This document shows, piece after piece, positions 15,030 to 24,195 of a DNA stretch of 27,353 nt. The translations under genes and the position numbers were made by a program. The notes below the pieces were generated by a model that worked only from the letters and a program-made list of their open reading frames with translations, was not told where the DNA came from and searched no databases. The stretch's first letter is position 1, and each line of letters opens with the position of its first letter. The DNA is taken from NCBI GenBank assembly GCA_937926205.1, contig CALEYL010000061.1:1-27353 (forward strand), written 5' to 3'. This DNA comes from an uncultured Saprospiraceae bacterium (GTDB lineage Bacteria > Bacteroidota > Bacteroidia > Chitinophagales > Saprospiraceae).

Positions 15030-16547
15030 TCATTTTTTTTGTTTTACTACGTCCTCGAATGCGCTCCCTGCCGCTTTACTCTCCATCCAGGAAATGAAAT
15101 CGAAATATTCGAAGGCTTTGCGTTCAAACTCATTCTGACGCAAACCTTCGAGTTCTTCGATAAGCTGCCGGAAACCCCGGGTACGGTCTTTCGGCGTCAG
15201 CCAGCCGGGGTAATGGCGCATAAGTTTCAGCATCACCGATTCTACCCGAAAAAGACGTTCGCGTTTGGATAAAAAACGATAAGTAGACTGCACAATGTAC
15301 TCCAGCAACTGGTCATTCCGGAGTTCGTAATGGACGACAAGGTTGAGCAGCCGGCCAAAACAATGGATATCCTGCCTCGTTTCAAGCGCCGGATCCTGTA
15401 ACAGCAAATTTACCCAATCAAGCGCCTGGTCGTAATCGGCTGCCCCGAAATGCAGGTAAGCCAGGTTGTAATACAATCCCAGCCGCTGTTGGGCATTTAC
15501 TTCTTCTTCATATTGCCGGAATAGCGCCTTCCGTTCCTGAATCTGGCTGGCTCCGACTGAAAACTGGCCGGTACTGAGGTAAAAATCAACTTCCAGATTA
15601 AAGCTGCGCACAAACAGGCGGCGGTGCTGTTCGGGCGAATCGGCAGGCACCTCCCTGAGTTTGCGCAGGGTGTCCGGTATGTCGCCGTAATGCCCCAGTC
15701 GCTGCTGAACAATATAAAGGTTGATGAGCGCACTGCTGTACTGCCGCACCATGCGCCCTTTTACCGGCCTTGATTCAAACATCTGAACCAATTGCCCGAC
15801 GTGCTCATAACTATGCTCCGGTTCGCCGCGAAAAAGGTGATAAGAAAAACGGGCGTTGTGATAGAAATAGCGGGCGTAAAAAGAACGGGCGTTGTCGGCG
15901 TTGCTGAATTGCGGCTGTTCAAAAAGGCGGTCAAGGGCTACTTTTTCCGTCTCGCTGCGCACGGCGCCTTTTTTCCAGTAAGGTATGAACACACTGTCGT
16001 TGAGGGCCTGAAATTCCAGAAAATTCCGGTATTTGTCCAACAAGTCAAATTCTTCTTTTACCCCGTTTGAGACATATTCCTCCAGCCTGCTGAAATCGTT
16101 GCGGCTGTGCGCGATCTGGTGTTCCCAGCGGTATACTTCCAGCAATTGCAAAAAGCGTTCGTTTTCAGCAGCGGTGGATTTTGCTTTGGCTAAAGCTTTT
16201 TCACTTTGCTGGTAGAGGCCTTTGTCAAACAACAACTGCGCATTGCGCAATTGAGTATAAAAACGATCTTCTGCCCTGCTCTCGTGGTAACTGCGCAAAC
16301 TGGCCAGAATAATACCATAGAGGTAGTTTTTTGCGACATGTAACTGCCGCAAAAAGGGTTCATCGGGAAACTTTTTACGCAGGGTTGCCTCGTCATAGGT
16401 CTCCAGTTTTTCGATGGCGTTAAACAAACGCAGGTACTGATTTTCACCCTTCAGTGCATGCCTCGAAGCATAGAGTTTGAAATAGCGTTTCTCCTGCTTG
16501 TTGAGCGACTGGATCAATTGAAAAAGATCATCTGAGGGTGTTTTCAT
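15030..16547 (-). CDS. Large helical-repeat protein, unknown function (Bacteroidota type)
   Basis: A 505-residue cytoplasmic-looking protein: no signal peptide, no membrane span. It begins MKTPSDDLFQLIQSLNKQEKRYFKLYASRH, and much of the rest is alternating amphipathic helices resembling degenerate TPR-type repeats (for example DKGLYQQSEKALAKAKSTA; FGAADYDQALDWVNLLL). No enzyme motif was found. Proteins of this kind with the same opening occur as uncharacterised families in Bacteroidota. It is divergent from the T9SS protein gene, with a 131-bp shared upstream region containing an inverted repeat (16615-16641). Function not assigned. Confidence 0.8.
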   Translation of the reverse strand: MKTPSDDLFQLIQSLNKQEKRYFKLYASRHALKGENQYLRLFNAIEKLETYDEATLRKKFPDEPFLRQLHVAKNYLYGIILASLRSYHESRAEDRFYTQLRNAQLLFDKGLYQQSEKALAKAKSTAAENERFLQLLEVYRWEHQIAHSRNDFSRLEEYVSNGVKEEFDLLDKYRNFLEFQALNDSVFIPYWKKGAVRSETEKVALDRLFEQPQFSNADNARSFYARYFYHNARFSYHLFRGEPEHSYEHVGQLVQMFESRPVKGRMVRQYSSALINLYIVQQRLGHYGDIPDTLRKLREVPADSPEQHRRLFVRSFNLEVDFYLSTGQFSVGASQIQERKALFRQYEEEVNAQQRLGLYYNLAYLHFGAADYDQALDWVNLLLQDPALETRQDIHCFGRLLNLVVHYELRNDQLLEYIVQSTYRFLSKRERLFRVESVMLKLMRHYPGWLTPKDRTRGFRQLIEELEGLRQNEFERKAFEYFDFISWMESKAAGSAFEDVVKQKK

Positions 16548-16614
16548 CGTTTCAGACTCCTACGTTTAAATTAAAAAAACCTTTCCAGCTTCAAAGATTT
16601 GCAATAAATTTCAG

Positions 16615-16641
16615 AATGACAAACGCGCGATGCGTGTCATT
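16615..16641. promoter_or_regulatory. Inverted repeat between divergent genes
   Basis: AATGACA (16615-16621) is mirrored by TGTCATT (16635-16641); CGC (16624-16626) and GCG (16632-16634) add three more pairs after a two-base bulge. Located between the divergent starts at 16547 and 16679, it could be an operator or a hairpin. Nothing else was seen in the 131-bp region. Confidence 0.35.
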
Positions 16642-16678
16642 TTCGCTATTTCATTCATAATCAAACCATAACATTCTC

Positions 16679-18994
16679 ATGATCCCATATAACACCCTTG
16701 CTGCTGCTTGTAGTCCAACCTTTTTTTCCGGCATTTACCGCATTAAGCAACGATATTTCAATGCGCTGCGCCTTGCTTTGGACTTAAAAGTAAAAATTAT
16801 TGTAGCAGCTTGTTGCTTTTGCCATCTGGCCCAGGCCCAATCCGGCGACCCTACGGATATCTTTTTTACGGACTGTGGATTTATCCTTGCGGGTGAACTG
16901 GCGTCACCTTCCTGCGTTGGCGCTTCGGATGGCAGCGCACTGATTTACCCGTTTTTTGGAGGGGACCTGACTTATGAATGGATAGACCTCGATAATTTTA
17001 CCAATAATGCTGATGGTCTTGCAGCCGGAGTTTACACTCTGGTCGTTTCAGACGGTACCTGCACTGATACTATTTTTATCCCGATTCAGGACCCTGACCC
17101 CATCGTGGCGCCTCTTTTGGATACAGCCATCTGCGCATTCAGTGCGCCCATTAATGTTCTGGACGGCGTCAGTGGCGGCGCGGGCGGTTATACCGTAACG
17201 GAAATCGTCTCCCTGCTGGGCGCTGATGTCGCTTGTGCACCCTGTACCGGAAATACCGTGGTTATTGACCAAACGAGTTTACTGGAAGTTTTCCTGCAGG
17301 ATGCCAACGGGTGTTCTGCCTCACGCCTCGTTTTTGTTTCTTTGCTCGATCTGTTAACCGCAACAGCAACGACAAGCCCCGAAACATGCAATAACAATGG
17401 ACGCATTGAAGTCATGGCCGATGGCGGTTCCGGCAATTATCTTTACGCCCTCAACAATACGGCCAACACCGATTTTCAGCAATCCAACATTTTTGAGGGG
17501 TTGCCAGGCGACGAAGATTACACGGCCATAGTATTTGACCTGGCCGGCTGCATCGCAACAGCTGATGCATTTGTTGGGCTGGCGCCCAATTATTCTCCTG
17601 CCTCTATTGTTACTTCCAATGCGACTTGCTACGGCTCCAATAACGGTGAAATCATCATAAACGGCACCAACGCCAATGTGATCGGCTACGGATTGAACAG
17701 CGCTTCTATACTCAGTACCCAGCCATTTTTCGGCAGCCTGCCTCCCGGCAATTATACCGTTTTTGTCATTGAACCAAACAACTGCGTCAACGGCTATCCC
17801 GCCGTTATTAACCAGCCGGATTCACTTCACATCACAACAGCGCTGGAGAATGTTTCCTGCCCCGATGGTACGGATGGCCTGGCTGTGATCACGGCTACAG
17901 GTGGCAACGGAGGCTATCGTTATGCTTTGAACAACGATATTTTTACGCAGGATAACCTTTTCGACCATCTCCAGGCCGGTACTTATCTGGCGCGTGTCAG
18001 GGACATGCGTTTTTGCGAAAAAGCGCGCGTATTTACCATCACAGCCCCGGAAGCGCCCGAATTGGGGCCAATTGTCTCTCCCAGCTGTGTCGGCACCCCA
18101 AGCGGCTCCATCGTGATTGTGGAAGCCGGAAAACTGCTCATAGGCGATTACCTGTTTTCACTCGACAGCATTCACTGGCAGGAAGAAAACCTTTTTGAGA
18201 ATCTCGATCCGGGCGTTTACACCGTGTACATCCGCTATCCCGACGGCTGCGTTTTTACGGTCATTGCCATCGTCAGTCAGTCCAACGCTCCCGGTATTTT
18301 TCTGACGTATGAAGACCCCACCTGCTACGGATTGGCCAATGGCTTCATCTCGATTGATACGGAAGGCGGGCAACCCCCTTTTGGATTTGCTTTGAACGAC
18401 GGCTCGTTTCAACCAGACAGTGTTTTTACGGAATTGGATGCGGGTGTTTACCTCGTTCGGATAAAAGACAACAATGCCTGTGAGTTTGCTTTTTCACTTG
18501 AACTGGGCCAGCCCTCCCAAATAGAATCAGCCTATCAGGTAGAATCGATGGGAGATGGACTTTGGTACGTCGACCTGATGGTCAGCGGCGGCGTTACGCC
18601 ATACACTTATGCCTGGTCAAACGGCTCCGCTTCGGAGGATCAGTTCAACCTGCCCACCGGAAACTACGAGGTCAGCATAAGCGATGAGCAGGGCTGTGAA
18701 ACAGTTTTGACCGTCATGGCCGGAACAACCGCCGTGGGTGAATTTTCGCTGTCAGCCGGCGTACAGGTATTTCCAGTGCCGGCGCACGATCTCGTTCAGG
18801 TACGTTTTGAAACGCCTGTTCCCAATGAAGTGAGGGCCCGTTTATCAGATGCGCGGGGAACAATCCTCTGGCAGCATGCCATGCCTGGAGGGAACTATCT
18901 GGAAGTGCCTTTGGAAAGATTTCCGGCGGGAGTCTACTGGCTGGTGTTGGAAAATGGCCTGCAGCGCGGGGTGTTCCGATTGATAAAAATTTAA
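16679..18994 (+). CDS. T9SS-sorted SprB-repeat surface protein
   Basis: Up to 771 residues. An N-terminal export signal (KVKIIVAACCFCHLAQAQ, about residues 36-54) implies that translation from the ATG at 16679 gives a long n-region; a TTG at 16778 (residue 34) would give a compact signal peptide and may be the true start. Then come six or seven SprB-like repeats, each opening with a Cys motif such as SCVGASDGS, TCYGSNNGE, CPDGTDGL, SCVGTPSGS or TCYGLANGF and closing with a GxY-type turn and a second Cys. The C-terminal 695-771 region (VQVFPVPAHDLVQVRF, then GVYWLVLENG and RLIKI) is a type IX secretion sorting domain. SprB-type proteins are cell-surface adhesins, some linked to gliding; adhesion here is inference. 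Upstream region is shared with a divergent gene. Confidence 0.88.
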   Translation: MIPYNTLAAACSPTFFSGIYRIKQRYFNALRLALDLKVKIIVAACCFCHLAQAQSGDPTDIFFTDCGFILAGELASPSCVGASDGSALIYPFFGGDLTYEWIDLDNFTNNADGLAAGVYTLVVSDGTCTDTIFIPIQDPDPIVAPLLDTAICAFSAPINVLDGVSGGAGGYTVTEIVSLLGADVACAPCTGNTVVIDQTSLLEVFLQDANGCSASRLVFVSLLDLLTATATTSPETCNNNGRIEVMADGGSGNYLYALNNTANTDFQQSNIFEGLPGDEDYTAIVFDLAGCIATADAFVGLAPNYSPASIVTSNATCYGSNNGEIIINGTNANVIGYGLNSASILSTQPFFGSLPPGNYTVFVIEPNNCVNGYPAVINQPDSLHITTALENVSCPDGTDGLAVITATGGNGGYRYALNNDIFTQDNLFDHLQAGTYLARVRDMRFCEKARVFTITAPEAPELGPIVSPSCVGTPSGSIVIVEAGKLLIGDYLFSLDSIHWQEENLFENLDPGVYTVYIRYPDGCVFTVIAIVSQSNAPGIFLTYEDPTCYGLANGFISIDTEGGQPPFGFALNDGSFQPDSVFTELDAGVYLVRIKDNNACEFAFSLELGQPSQIESAYQVESMGDGLWYVDLMVSGGVTPYTYAWSNGSASEDQFNLPTGNYEVSISDEQGCETVLTVMAGTTAVGEFSLSAGVQVFPVPAHDLVQVRFETPVPNEVRARLSDARGTILWQHAMPGGNYLEVPLERFPAGVYWLVLENGLQRGVFRLIKI

Positions 18995-19002
18995 GCAAGC
19001 GC

Positions 19003-19683
19003 TTAAAACCGGTAGCTTACCGCAATATCATTCAGCCAGCGGCCTGCGAACAATTCAATTTGTTTCAGGGCGTACGTGTCGTCTTCCCCTTTGTTGTTGA
19101 GGAAATTGCGTTTGCCAAAGCGATACTGGAGCAAGGGACCGAATTCAAGGGTAAACTGAATGTGGTCGGAAAGTTTGATTTTGGTGCCTAAAAACGGAAT
19201 CATGCCGATGGCGTAGTCGTAGGAGGCGTATTCCCGTATGGTTTTTACGGGGCGGGTATCCCTCCTTCCATCCAGCAATTGATCGGAAACAACAACATCG
19301 CCCTGTTGAACAGAAAAATGCAGGTCAGCACCGTAATAGAGGTTATGACCTTTTACCCGAATGATTTTGGCGATGCCAATGTCTGCCCCCAGAGAAAGCC
19401 CGGGGACGTAATAATTGTAAAGCGTCATGGAATCCACAACACTGCGGCGAAAGGGCTCAAATTCATCAAAGTTTGACAGAATAGAAAATTTGAAGCGCGT
19501 GTCGCTTTGAGGTTGGTTTTCTTTGTAGAAAAACTCCAGACCGGTCGATTTTGCCTGATTTCCCGAAGCCATGACGATGGGGATGATCAAATCAATGCCA
19601 AATTCGATGGAATTTTGGGACTTACTTTTTGCAAAAACAAACAAAAAGGCAACAACCGGCAGGATAAAACGCTTCATGTTCAT
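19003..19683 (-). CDS. Outer-membrane beta-barrel protein, unknown function
   Basis: From the ATG at 19683 (or 19677) the product has about 226 residues: a signal peptide (MNMKRFILPVVAFLFVFAKSKSQ) followed by alternating strands rich in aromatic residues, and a C-terminus ending AVSYRF, the terminal-Phe signature of outer-membrane barrels. The annotated open frame could begin at 19713 but that adds only a ten-residue leader ahead of the signal peptide. It is convergent with the T9SS protein (8 bp between stops), without a visible terminator. No named family was recognised; a conserved Bacteroidota porin-like group is plausible. Confidence 0.75.
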   Translation of the reverse strand: MNMKRFILPVVAFLFVFAKSKSQNSIEFGIDLIIPIVMASGNQAKSTGLEFFYKENQPQSDTRFKFSILSNFDEFEPFRRSVVDSMTLYNYYVPGLSLGADIGIAKIIRVKGHNLYYGADLHFSVQQGDVVVSDQLLDGRRDTRPVKTIREYASYDYAIGMIPFLGTKIKLSDHIQFTLEFGPLLQYRFGKRNFLNNKGEDDTYALKQIELFAGRWLNDIAVSYRF

Positions 19684-19756
19684 GAGAAAGTTGATTCTTT
19701 TTAGGAACGGCATCCCCCCTGCTGAATTATCTCCGCTTTTTCTTTAACAATCCATG

Positions 19757-19786
19757 TGTGGTGTCCTGAGGGTTTCCTTACTTTTG
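19757..19786 (+). promoter_or_regulatory. Candidate promoter for the ACMSD operon
   Basis: TACTTTTG (19779-19786) fits TAnnTTTG exactly, with TGTG (19757-19760, one mismatch to TTTG) 18 nt upstream. The start point would be near 19792, giving a leader of about 70 nt. The leader contains a small GC-rich hairpin, CCCGC (19831-19835) with GCGGG (19840-19844). Confidence 0.4.
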
Positions 19787-19863
19787 TTCGCAACGAGTGA
19801 CTTTGAGTATTTTCAATTTATAAAACTTGTCCCGCCCGAGCGGGGTCATCAAACCGCCGCACG

Positions 19864-20856
19864 ATGATCAGGATAGACATGCACACCCACATCATCCCAA
19901 GCTGGATGCCGGATTATGAAGAGAAATTCGGATACGGTGGATTCATTCATCTGGAGCATCACAAGCCCGGTTTTGCACGCATGATGAAAGGGAAGCAGTT
20001 TTTCCGCGAAATCCAATCCAATTGCTGGGACCCCAAATTGCGCATCGAAGAATATGCCACCCACAAAACGCAGGTGCAGGTGATATGCACCATTCCTGTT
20101 TTGTTTTATTATTGGGCAAAAGCAAAAGATACCCTTGAAATTGCCCGGTTTCTGAACGATGACATCGCGCGAACAGCAATGGACTACCAGGGGTATTATG
20201 TGGGTCTGGGCACTTTGCCCATGCAGGATACCGCGCTGGCCATACAGGAATTGGAGCGTTGCAAAAACATCGGATTGGTCGGCGTTCAGATCGGCTCCAA
20301 CATTAACGACCGCAACCTGAACGAACCAGAATTTCAACCCATTTTCGAAGCCTGCGAATCGCTTGGAATGGCCGTTTTTGTGCACCCCTGGAACATGATG
20401 GGCACACAACACATCGAAAAATACTGGTTGCCCTGGTTGGTGGGCATGCCAGCCGAAACAGCGCGAGCCATCTGCTCCATGATCTTCGGCGGTGTATTTG
20501 AGCGCTTCCCCAGGCTGCGGGTTTGTTTTGCACACGCAGGCGGCTCCTTCCTCCCTACAATTGGACGCATCGAGCACGGCTACAACTGCCGCCCCGATCT
20601 GGTGGCGGTGGACAACGCCGTAAACCCGCGCGATTATCTGGGTAAATTCTGGGTGGATTGCATCACCCACGACCCGACGATGCTGCGCTATGTGATCGAC
20701 ATAGTGGGTGAAGACAAAGTGACGCTGGGATCCGACTACCCTTTTCCACTTGGCGATCTCGAAATCGGCGCTTTTATTGAAACCATGGGGCTCCCTGAAA
20801 AAACGCTGGAGAAGATTTTTTGTACCAATACTAAAGATTGGCTGGACATTCATTGA
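19864..20856 (+). CDS. 2-Amino-3-carboxymuconate-6-semialdehyde decarboxylase
   Basis: ACMSD removes CO2 from the ring-opened product of 3-hydroxyanthranilate in tryptophan/kynurenine catabolism, diverting flux from quinolinate and NAD. The 330-residue protein aligns through its whole length with the metazoan and bacterial enzyme. Amidohydrolase-fold zinc ligands are in place: His7 and His9 (DMHTH), His174 (FVHPWNMMG) and Asp291 (LGSDYPFPLG); the segments NCWDP, FYYWAKAKDT, GLGTLPMQ and KYWLPWLVGMPAETA are diagnostic. The gene runs in tandem, 20 bp apart, with the FMN enzyme, so the pair is probably cotranscribed. The rest of the kynurenine pathway is not in this window. Start ATG at 19864. 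Confidence 0.93.
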   Translation: MIRIDMHTHIIPSWMPDYEEKFGYGGFIHLEHHKPGFARMMKGKQFFREIQSNCWDPKLRIEEYATHKTQVQVICTIPVLFYYWAKAKDTLEIARFLNDDIARTAMDYQGYYVGLGTLPMQDTALAIQELERCKNIGLVGVQIGSNINDRNLNEPEFQPIFEACESLGMAVFVHPWNMMGTQHIEKYWLPWLVGMPAETARAICSMIFGGVFERFPRLRVCFAHAGGSFLPTIGRIEHGYNCRPDLVAVDNAVNPRDYLGKFWVDCITHDPTMLRYVIDIVGEDKVTLGSDYPFPLGDLEIGAFIETMGLPEKTLEKIFCTNTKDWLDIH

Positions 20857-20876
20857 TTTTGCATCAATCCGGAAGC

Positions 20877-22028
20877 ATGAATTTGAGCTATCATCCGAAT
20901 TATCCGTCCATCGACGACCTTCGCGACCGCGCCCGGCGGCGAATTCCGCGCTTTGCATTTGATTATCTGGACGGCGGTTGCAATGAAGACGTTAACCTCT
21001 ACAAAAACACGGCTGACCTTCGGGAAGTAGAATTAAAACCCTATTACCTGAGTAAGCATCAGGCCTCGGATCTGAAAACGGAACTTTTTGGCCACGTTTA
21101 TGATGCTCCTTTTGGTGTTGCGCCTGTTGGTCTGCAGGGCCTGATGTGGCCCAATGCAACAGAAATTCTGGCATCCGCAGCCACGGAACACAACATCCCT
21201 TTTGTGCTCAGCACCGTTACGACATCCAGCATTGAACGCATTGGCGAAATAACCGGTGGAAACTTTTGGTTTCAGCTTTACCACCCTGCCGACAATGCCG
21301 TTCGCGACGACCTGCTCCATCGCGCAGCAGCAGCGGGTTGCAAGGTCCTGGTCATCCTTTGCGATGTGCCGACTTTTGGTTTCCGGCCGCGAGACATTCG
21401 GAACGGGCTGGCCATGCCGCCAAGAATGACGCTGCGCAATGTGTTGCAAATCATGGGTAAACCGACCTGGGCTGTCCAGACGCTCCGGCACGGGCAACCA
21501 CATTTCGCTACCATGAAAAAATACCTGCCCAAAGGCCTGGACATGACTCGTCTGGGACTGTACATGAATCAAACTTTTTCGGGCAGGTTAAATGAAGAAA
21601 AGATCGCGCCGATCCGTGAGCGCTGGAAAGGGAAAATTGTTCTGAAAGGAGTGGCCAGCGAAGCCGATACCGAAATGGCCATAAAGCTGGGCCTTGACGG
21701 CATCATTGCGTCTAATCATGGCGGCAGGCAGCTGGATGCCGGCCAATCCTCCATCAAAACACTTGGTCCCATTGTCGAAAAATATGCAGGGCAGATCAAG
21801 ATCATGCTCGACAGCGGCATTCGCTCCGGCCCTGACATCGCCCGGGCACTGGCAAGCGGCGCGGAATTTACTTTTCTGGGGCGTTCTTTTATGTACGGCG
21901 TAGCAGCACTGGGAAAAGCAGGCGGTCAACATACCATCAGCCTTTTAAAAACGCAACTAAAGCAGGTTATGGAGCAAATCTGCTGTGAAAAAACGACAGA
22001 TCTTTCCAGGCATTTGGTTGTCCGTTGA
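20877..22028 (+). CDS. FMN-dependent alpha-hydroxy-acid dehydrogenase/oxidase (LldD family)
   Basis: A 383-residue TIM-barrel flavoenzyme. The family oxidises L-lactate, glycolate, mandelate or related 2-hydroxy acids with FMN. Signatures: RRRIPRFAFDYLDGG with the active-site Tyr, APFGVAPVGLQGLMWPNAE-like FMN-binding segment, and catalytic SNHGGRQLD (His281). The 3' GIRSGPDIARALASGA is the second FMN-phosphate motif. Substrate is not deducible; 2-hydroxy acids are not on the known ACMSD route, so its pairing with ACMSD is unexplained. The ATG at 20877, preceded by GGAAG, is preferred over a TTG at 20838 that would overlap ACMSD and add an unrelated leader. Confidence 0.9.
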   Translation: MNLSYHPNYPSIDDLRDRARRRIPRFAFDYLDGGCNEDVNLYKNTADLREVELKPYYLSKHQASDLKTELFGHVYDAPFGVAPVGLQGLMWPNATEILASAATEHNIPFVLSTVTTSSIERIGEITGGNFWFQLYHPADNAVRDDLLHRAAAAGCKVLVILCDVPTFGFRPRDIRNGLAMPPRMTLRNVLQIMGKPTWAVQTLRHGQPHFATMKKYLPKGLDMTRLGLYMNQTFSGRLNEEKIAPIRERWKGKIVLKGVASEADTEMAIKLGLDGIIASNHGGRQLDAGQSSIKTLGPIVEKYAGQIKIMLDSGIRSGPDIARALASGAEFTFLGRSFMYGVAALGKAGGQHTISLLKTQLKQVMEQICCEKTTDLSRHLVVR

Positions 22029-22198
22029 TATAAAAATACCTCCAGACCACAGGGGAATCCCAAGCGCAAATCATGCCGTGCAACCTTGTCATCACACCTG
22101 CAAGATCATGGCGACTGAATTGAAAAAATCTTAGTTTGGCCCGAAATCCGGGCAATTGCCATAATTTAACGGTTCATCATCACCAAAAAAATAAAAAA

Positions 22199-24076
22199 AT
22201 GATCAGGCGCCTCTTGTTTTTATTGCTTTTGTTGCCGCTTTCCACCTTCGCGCAGGATGCCTACCCCTATTCCTACAAACAAGATTCTGCTTTCATTCGC
22301 GACAACTATGAAAAAAAGGAATACCAGGTGGAAATGCGTGACGGCGTCAGGCTTTTTACGCAAGTGTATGCGCCTAAAGACCAGTCGCGCCCCTACCCTA
22401 TTTTGCTCCAGCGAACGCCTTATAGTTGTCAGCCTTATGGTGCAAACGCCTATCCCCGCCGCCTGGGGCCGAATCCGTACATGCTTCGAGACCTCTATAT
22501 TATTGTTTATCAGGATGTAAGAGGGCGCTATGCCTCCGAAGGAAAATTCATCGAAATGACCCCGCACCTTGATAAAAAAACCAGGCCAACGGACGTTGAT
22601 GAGGCATCAGACACCTACGACACCATCGACTGGCTGATCAAAAACATCCGCAACAACAATGGGAAAGTCGGTCAGTGGGGGATTTCTTATCCCGGATTTT
22701 TTGCTTCGGCGGGGGCGCTTTCTCAGCATCCGGCTTTAAAAGCGTCATCGCCACAGGCGCCAATAGCCGACCTGAGGCGCGATGATGCTTTTCACAACGG
22801 CGCCTTTATGCTCGCTGCAAACTTTGGTTTTTATCCTTATTTCCAGGATCAATCAGCGCCGCGTCAGGATGATCCTGAGCCTTATTTTGAAATTGAAAAC
22901 CCGGATGGCTACGATTTTTACCTCAATACTGTTGGCACGACGGAAAATACAGAGACCAACTTTTACAAGGGCCGCAATTCCTACTACCACGAAAATTTTG
23001 AGCACCCCGATTACGATGAGCATTGGCAAAAACGCAACCTGCTTCCGCACCTGAAAGGCATTCAGCATGCTGTTTTGGTGGTTGGCGGCTGGTATGATGC
23101 AGAGGATTTATACGGCACTTTTCACACGTATGAGGCCATTGAGCGCCAAAATCCGGGCATCAAAAACAACATCGTCGTAGGCCCCTGGCCACATGGCGGC
23201 TGGGCTGGCAATTCCGGCCAAACGCTTGGCGACATCGATTTTGGATCTAAAGTATCTCCTTATTTCCAGGAAAAAATTGAAGCCCCTTTCTTTAGGCATT
23301 ACCTCTATGACGAAAACACCGACTTCAATCTTCCTGAAGCCACGGTTTTCGAGACTGGCTCTAATCAGTGGAGAACCTTCGACACCTACCCACCGAAGGA
23401 TTTAAAAACCAAACAACTTTATCTGCGGGATGGAGGCAAACTGGCTTTTGATCCGCCAACAGCAACCAAAAGCAACTCGGCATTTGTATCTGATCCAAAC
23501 CACCCCGTTCCCTATTCCGGCAAAATAAACGACCCTGTCATCCGGTCTTATATGGTGGAAGACCAGCGCTTTGCATCGCAACGGCCCGATGTGCTTACTT
23601 TTTCAACCGAAGTACTTGAAGCCGACCTGACGCTTGCCGGCCCGATTGAGGCTTTCCTCAAAGTCTCTACCACCGGCACCGATGCCGATTGGGTGGTAAA
23701 AGTAATTGATGTGTATCCGGTCGATACCCCGCGGAACCGCCAGAAGCCTGAAGTGGTCTTTGGCGGCTACCAGCAATTGGTGCGCAGTGAAATCATCCGG
23801 GGGAAATATCGGAACGACCCTGCCAAACCGGAACCGTTCAAACCCAATGCCATTACTGATGTCAGTCTGGAATTACAGGATGTGCTGCATACTTTTAAAA
23901 AAGGACACAAAGTGATGGTGCAAATTCAAAGTTCCTGCTTTCCCTGGGCCGACCGGAATCCGCAAAAATTCATGAATATTTTCAAGGCCAAACCAGCGGA
24001 TTATCAAATCGCTACTCACAAGGTTTACCATCAAAAAGAGGCAGCGAGCTATTTGAAGATCGGGGTGTTGGAGTGA
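22199..24076 (+). CDS. Exported CocE/NonD-type serine hydrolase (X-Pro dipeptidyl-peptidase S15-like)
   Basis: A 625-residue protein with a signal peptide (MIRRLLFLLLLLPLSTFAQ), so periplasmic or exported. The alpha/beta-hydrolase part (about 35-390) has the nucleophile motif GQWGISYPGFF with Ser163 and a likely catalytic His in GPWPHGGW; the segment LFTQVYAPKDQSRPYPILLQRTPY is typical of the family. A jelly-roll PepX_C-type domain follows (about 420-620, with AFLKVSTTGTDADWVVKVIDVYP). Family members cleave peptides N-terminal to proline or hydrolyse acyl esters/amides such as cocaine or glutaryl-7-ACA; substrate here unknown. The ATG at 22199 yields the signal peptide; the frame is open farther upstream to 22136. 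Confidence 0.9.
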   Translation: MIRRLLFLLLLLPLSTFAQDAYPYSYKQDSAFIRDNYEKKEYQVEMRDGVRLFTQVYAPKDQSRPYPILLQRTPYSCQPYGANAYPRRLGPNPYMLRDLYIIVYQDVRGRYASEGKFIEMTPHLDKKTRPTDVDEASDTYDTIDWLIKNIRNNNGKVGQWGISYPGFFASAGALSQHPALKASSPQAPIADLRRDDAFHNGAFMLAANFGFYPYFQDQSAPRQDDPEPYFEIENPDGYDFYLNTVGTTENTETNFYKGRNSYYHENFEHPDYDEHWQKRNLLPHLKGIQHAVLVVGGWYDAEDLYGTFHTYEAIERQNPGIKNNIVVGPWPHGGWAGNSGQTLGDIDFGSKVSPYFQEKIEAPFFRHYLYDENTDFNLPEATVFETGSNQWRTFDTYPPKDLKTKQLYLRDGGKLAFDPPTATKSNSAFVSDPNHPVPYSGKINDPVIRSYMVEDQRFASQRPDVLTFSTEVLEADLTLAGPIEAFLKVSTTGTDADWVVKVIDVYPVDTPRNRQKPEVVFGGYQQLVRSEIIRGKYRNDPAKPEPFKPNAITDVSLELQDVLHTFKKGHKVMVQIQSSCFPWADRNPQKFMNIFKAKPADYQIATHKVYHQKEAASYLKIGVLE

Positions 24077-24117
24077 TGGGGAAATGATGGCATCTTGAAA
24101 ATATGTTAAATCTGGCT

Positions 24118-24125
24118 TACATTCG
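24118..24125 (+). promoter_or_regulatory. Weak -7-like element upstream of the SIR2/STAND operon
   Basis: TACATTCG differs by one base from the -7 consensus TAnnTTTG; CTTG (24094-24097) lies 20 nt upstream as a weak -33. A start point near 24131 would leave a 65-nt leader containing the inverted repeat described next. Confidence 0.25.
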
Positions 24126-24153
24126 TGTTGCCTTTTCAGGGGCAGCCCGTTAA

Positions 24154-24195
24154 GTCTGTAAATGAAGCGCTTTCTCCTGATATAATTCTACAGAC
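24154..24195 (+). promoter_or_regulatory. Inverted repeat abutting the SIR2-like start codon
   Basis: GTCTGTA (24154-24160) and TACAGAC (24189-24195) form a perfect 7-bp inverted repeat. The right arm ends on the base before the ATG at 24196. Protein binding, or a leader hairpin that hides the start codon, would both be possible. Confidence 0.35.

Noticed and set aside
19849..20958. Long minus-strand frame (369 codons) opposite ACMSD
   Set aside because: It lies exactly antisense to a gene with full ACMSD motifs; its sequence has no recognisable domains and an amino-acid composition typical of a shadow frame.
22132..22153. Promoter and hairpin upstream of the CocE-type gene
   Set aside because: TAGTTTG has only one base between TA and TTTG, and the GCCCG/CGGGC stem is 5 bp; both are too weak to list.
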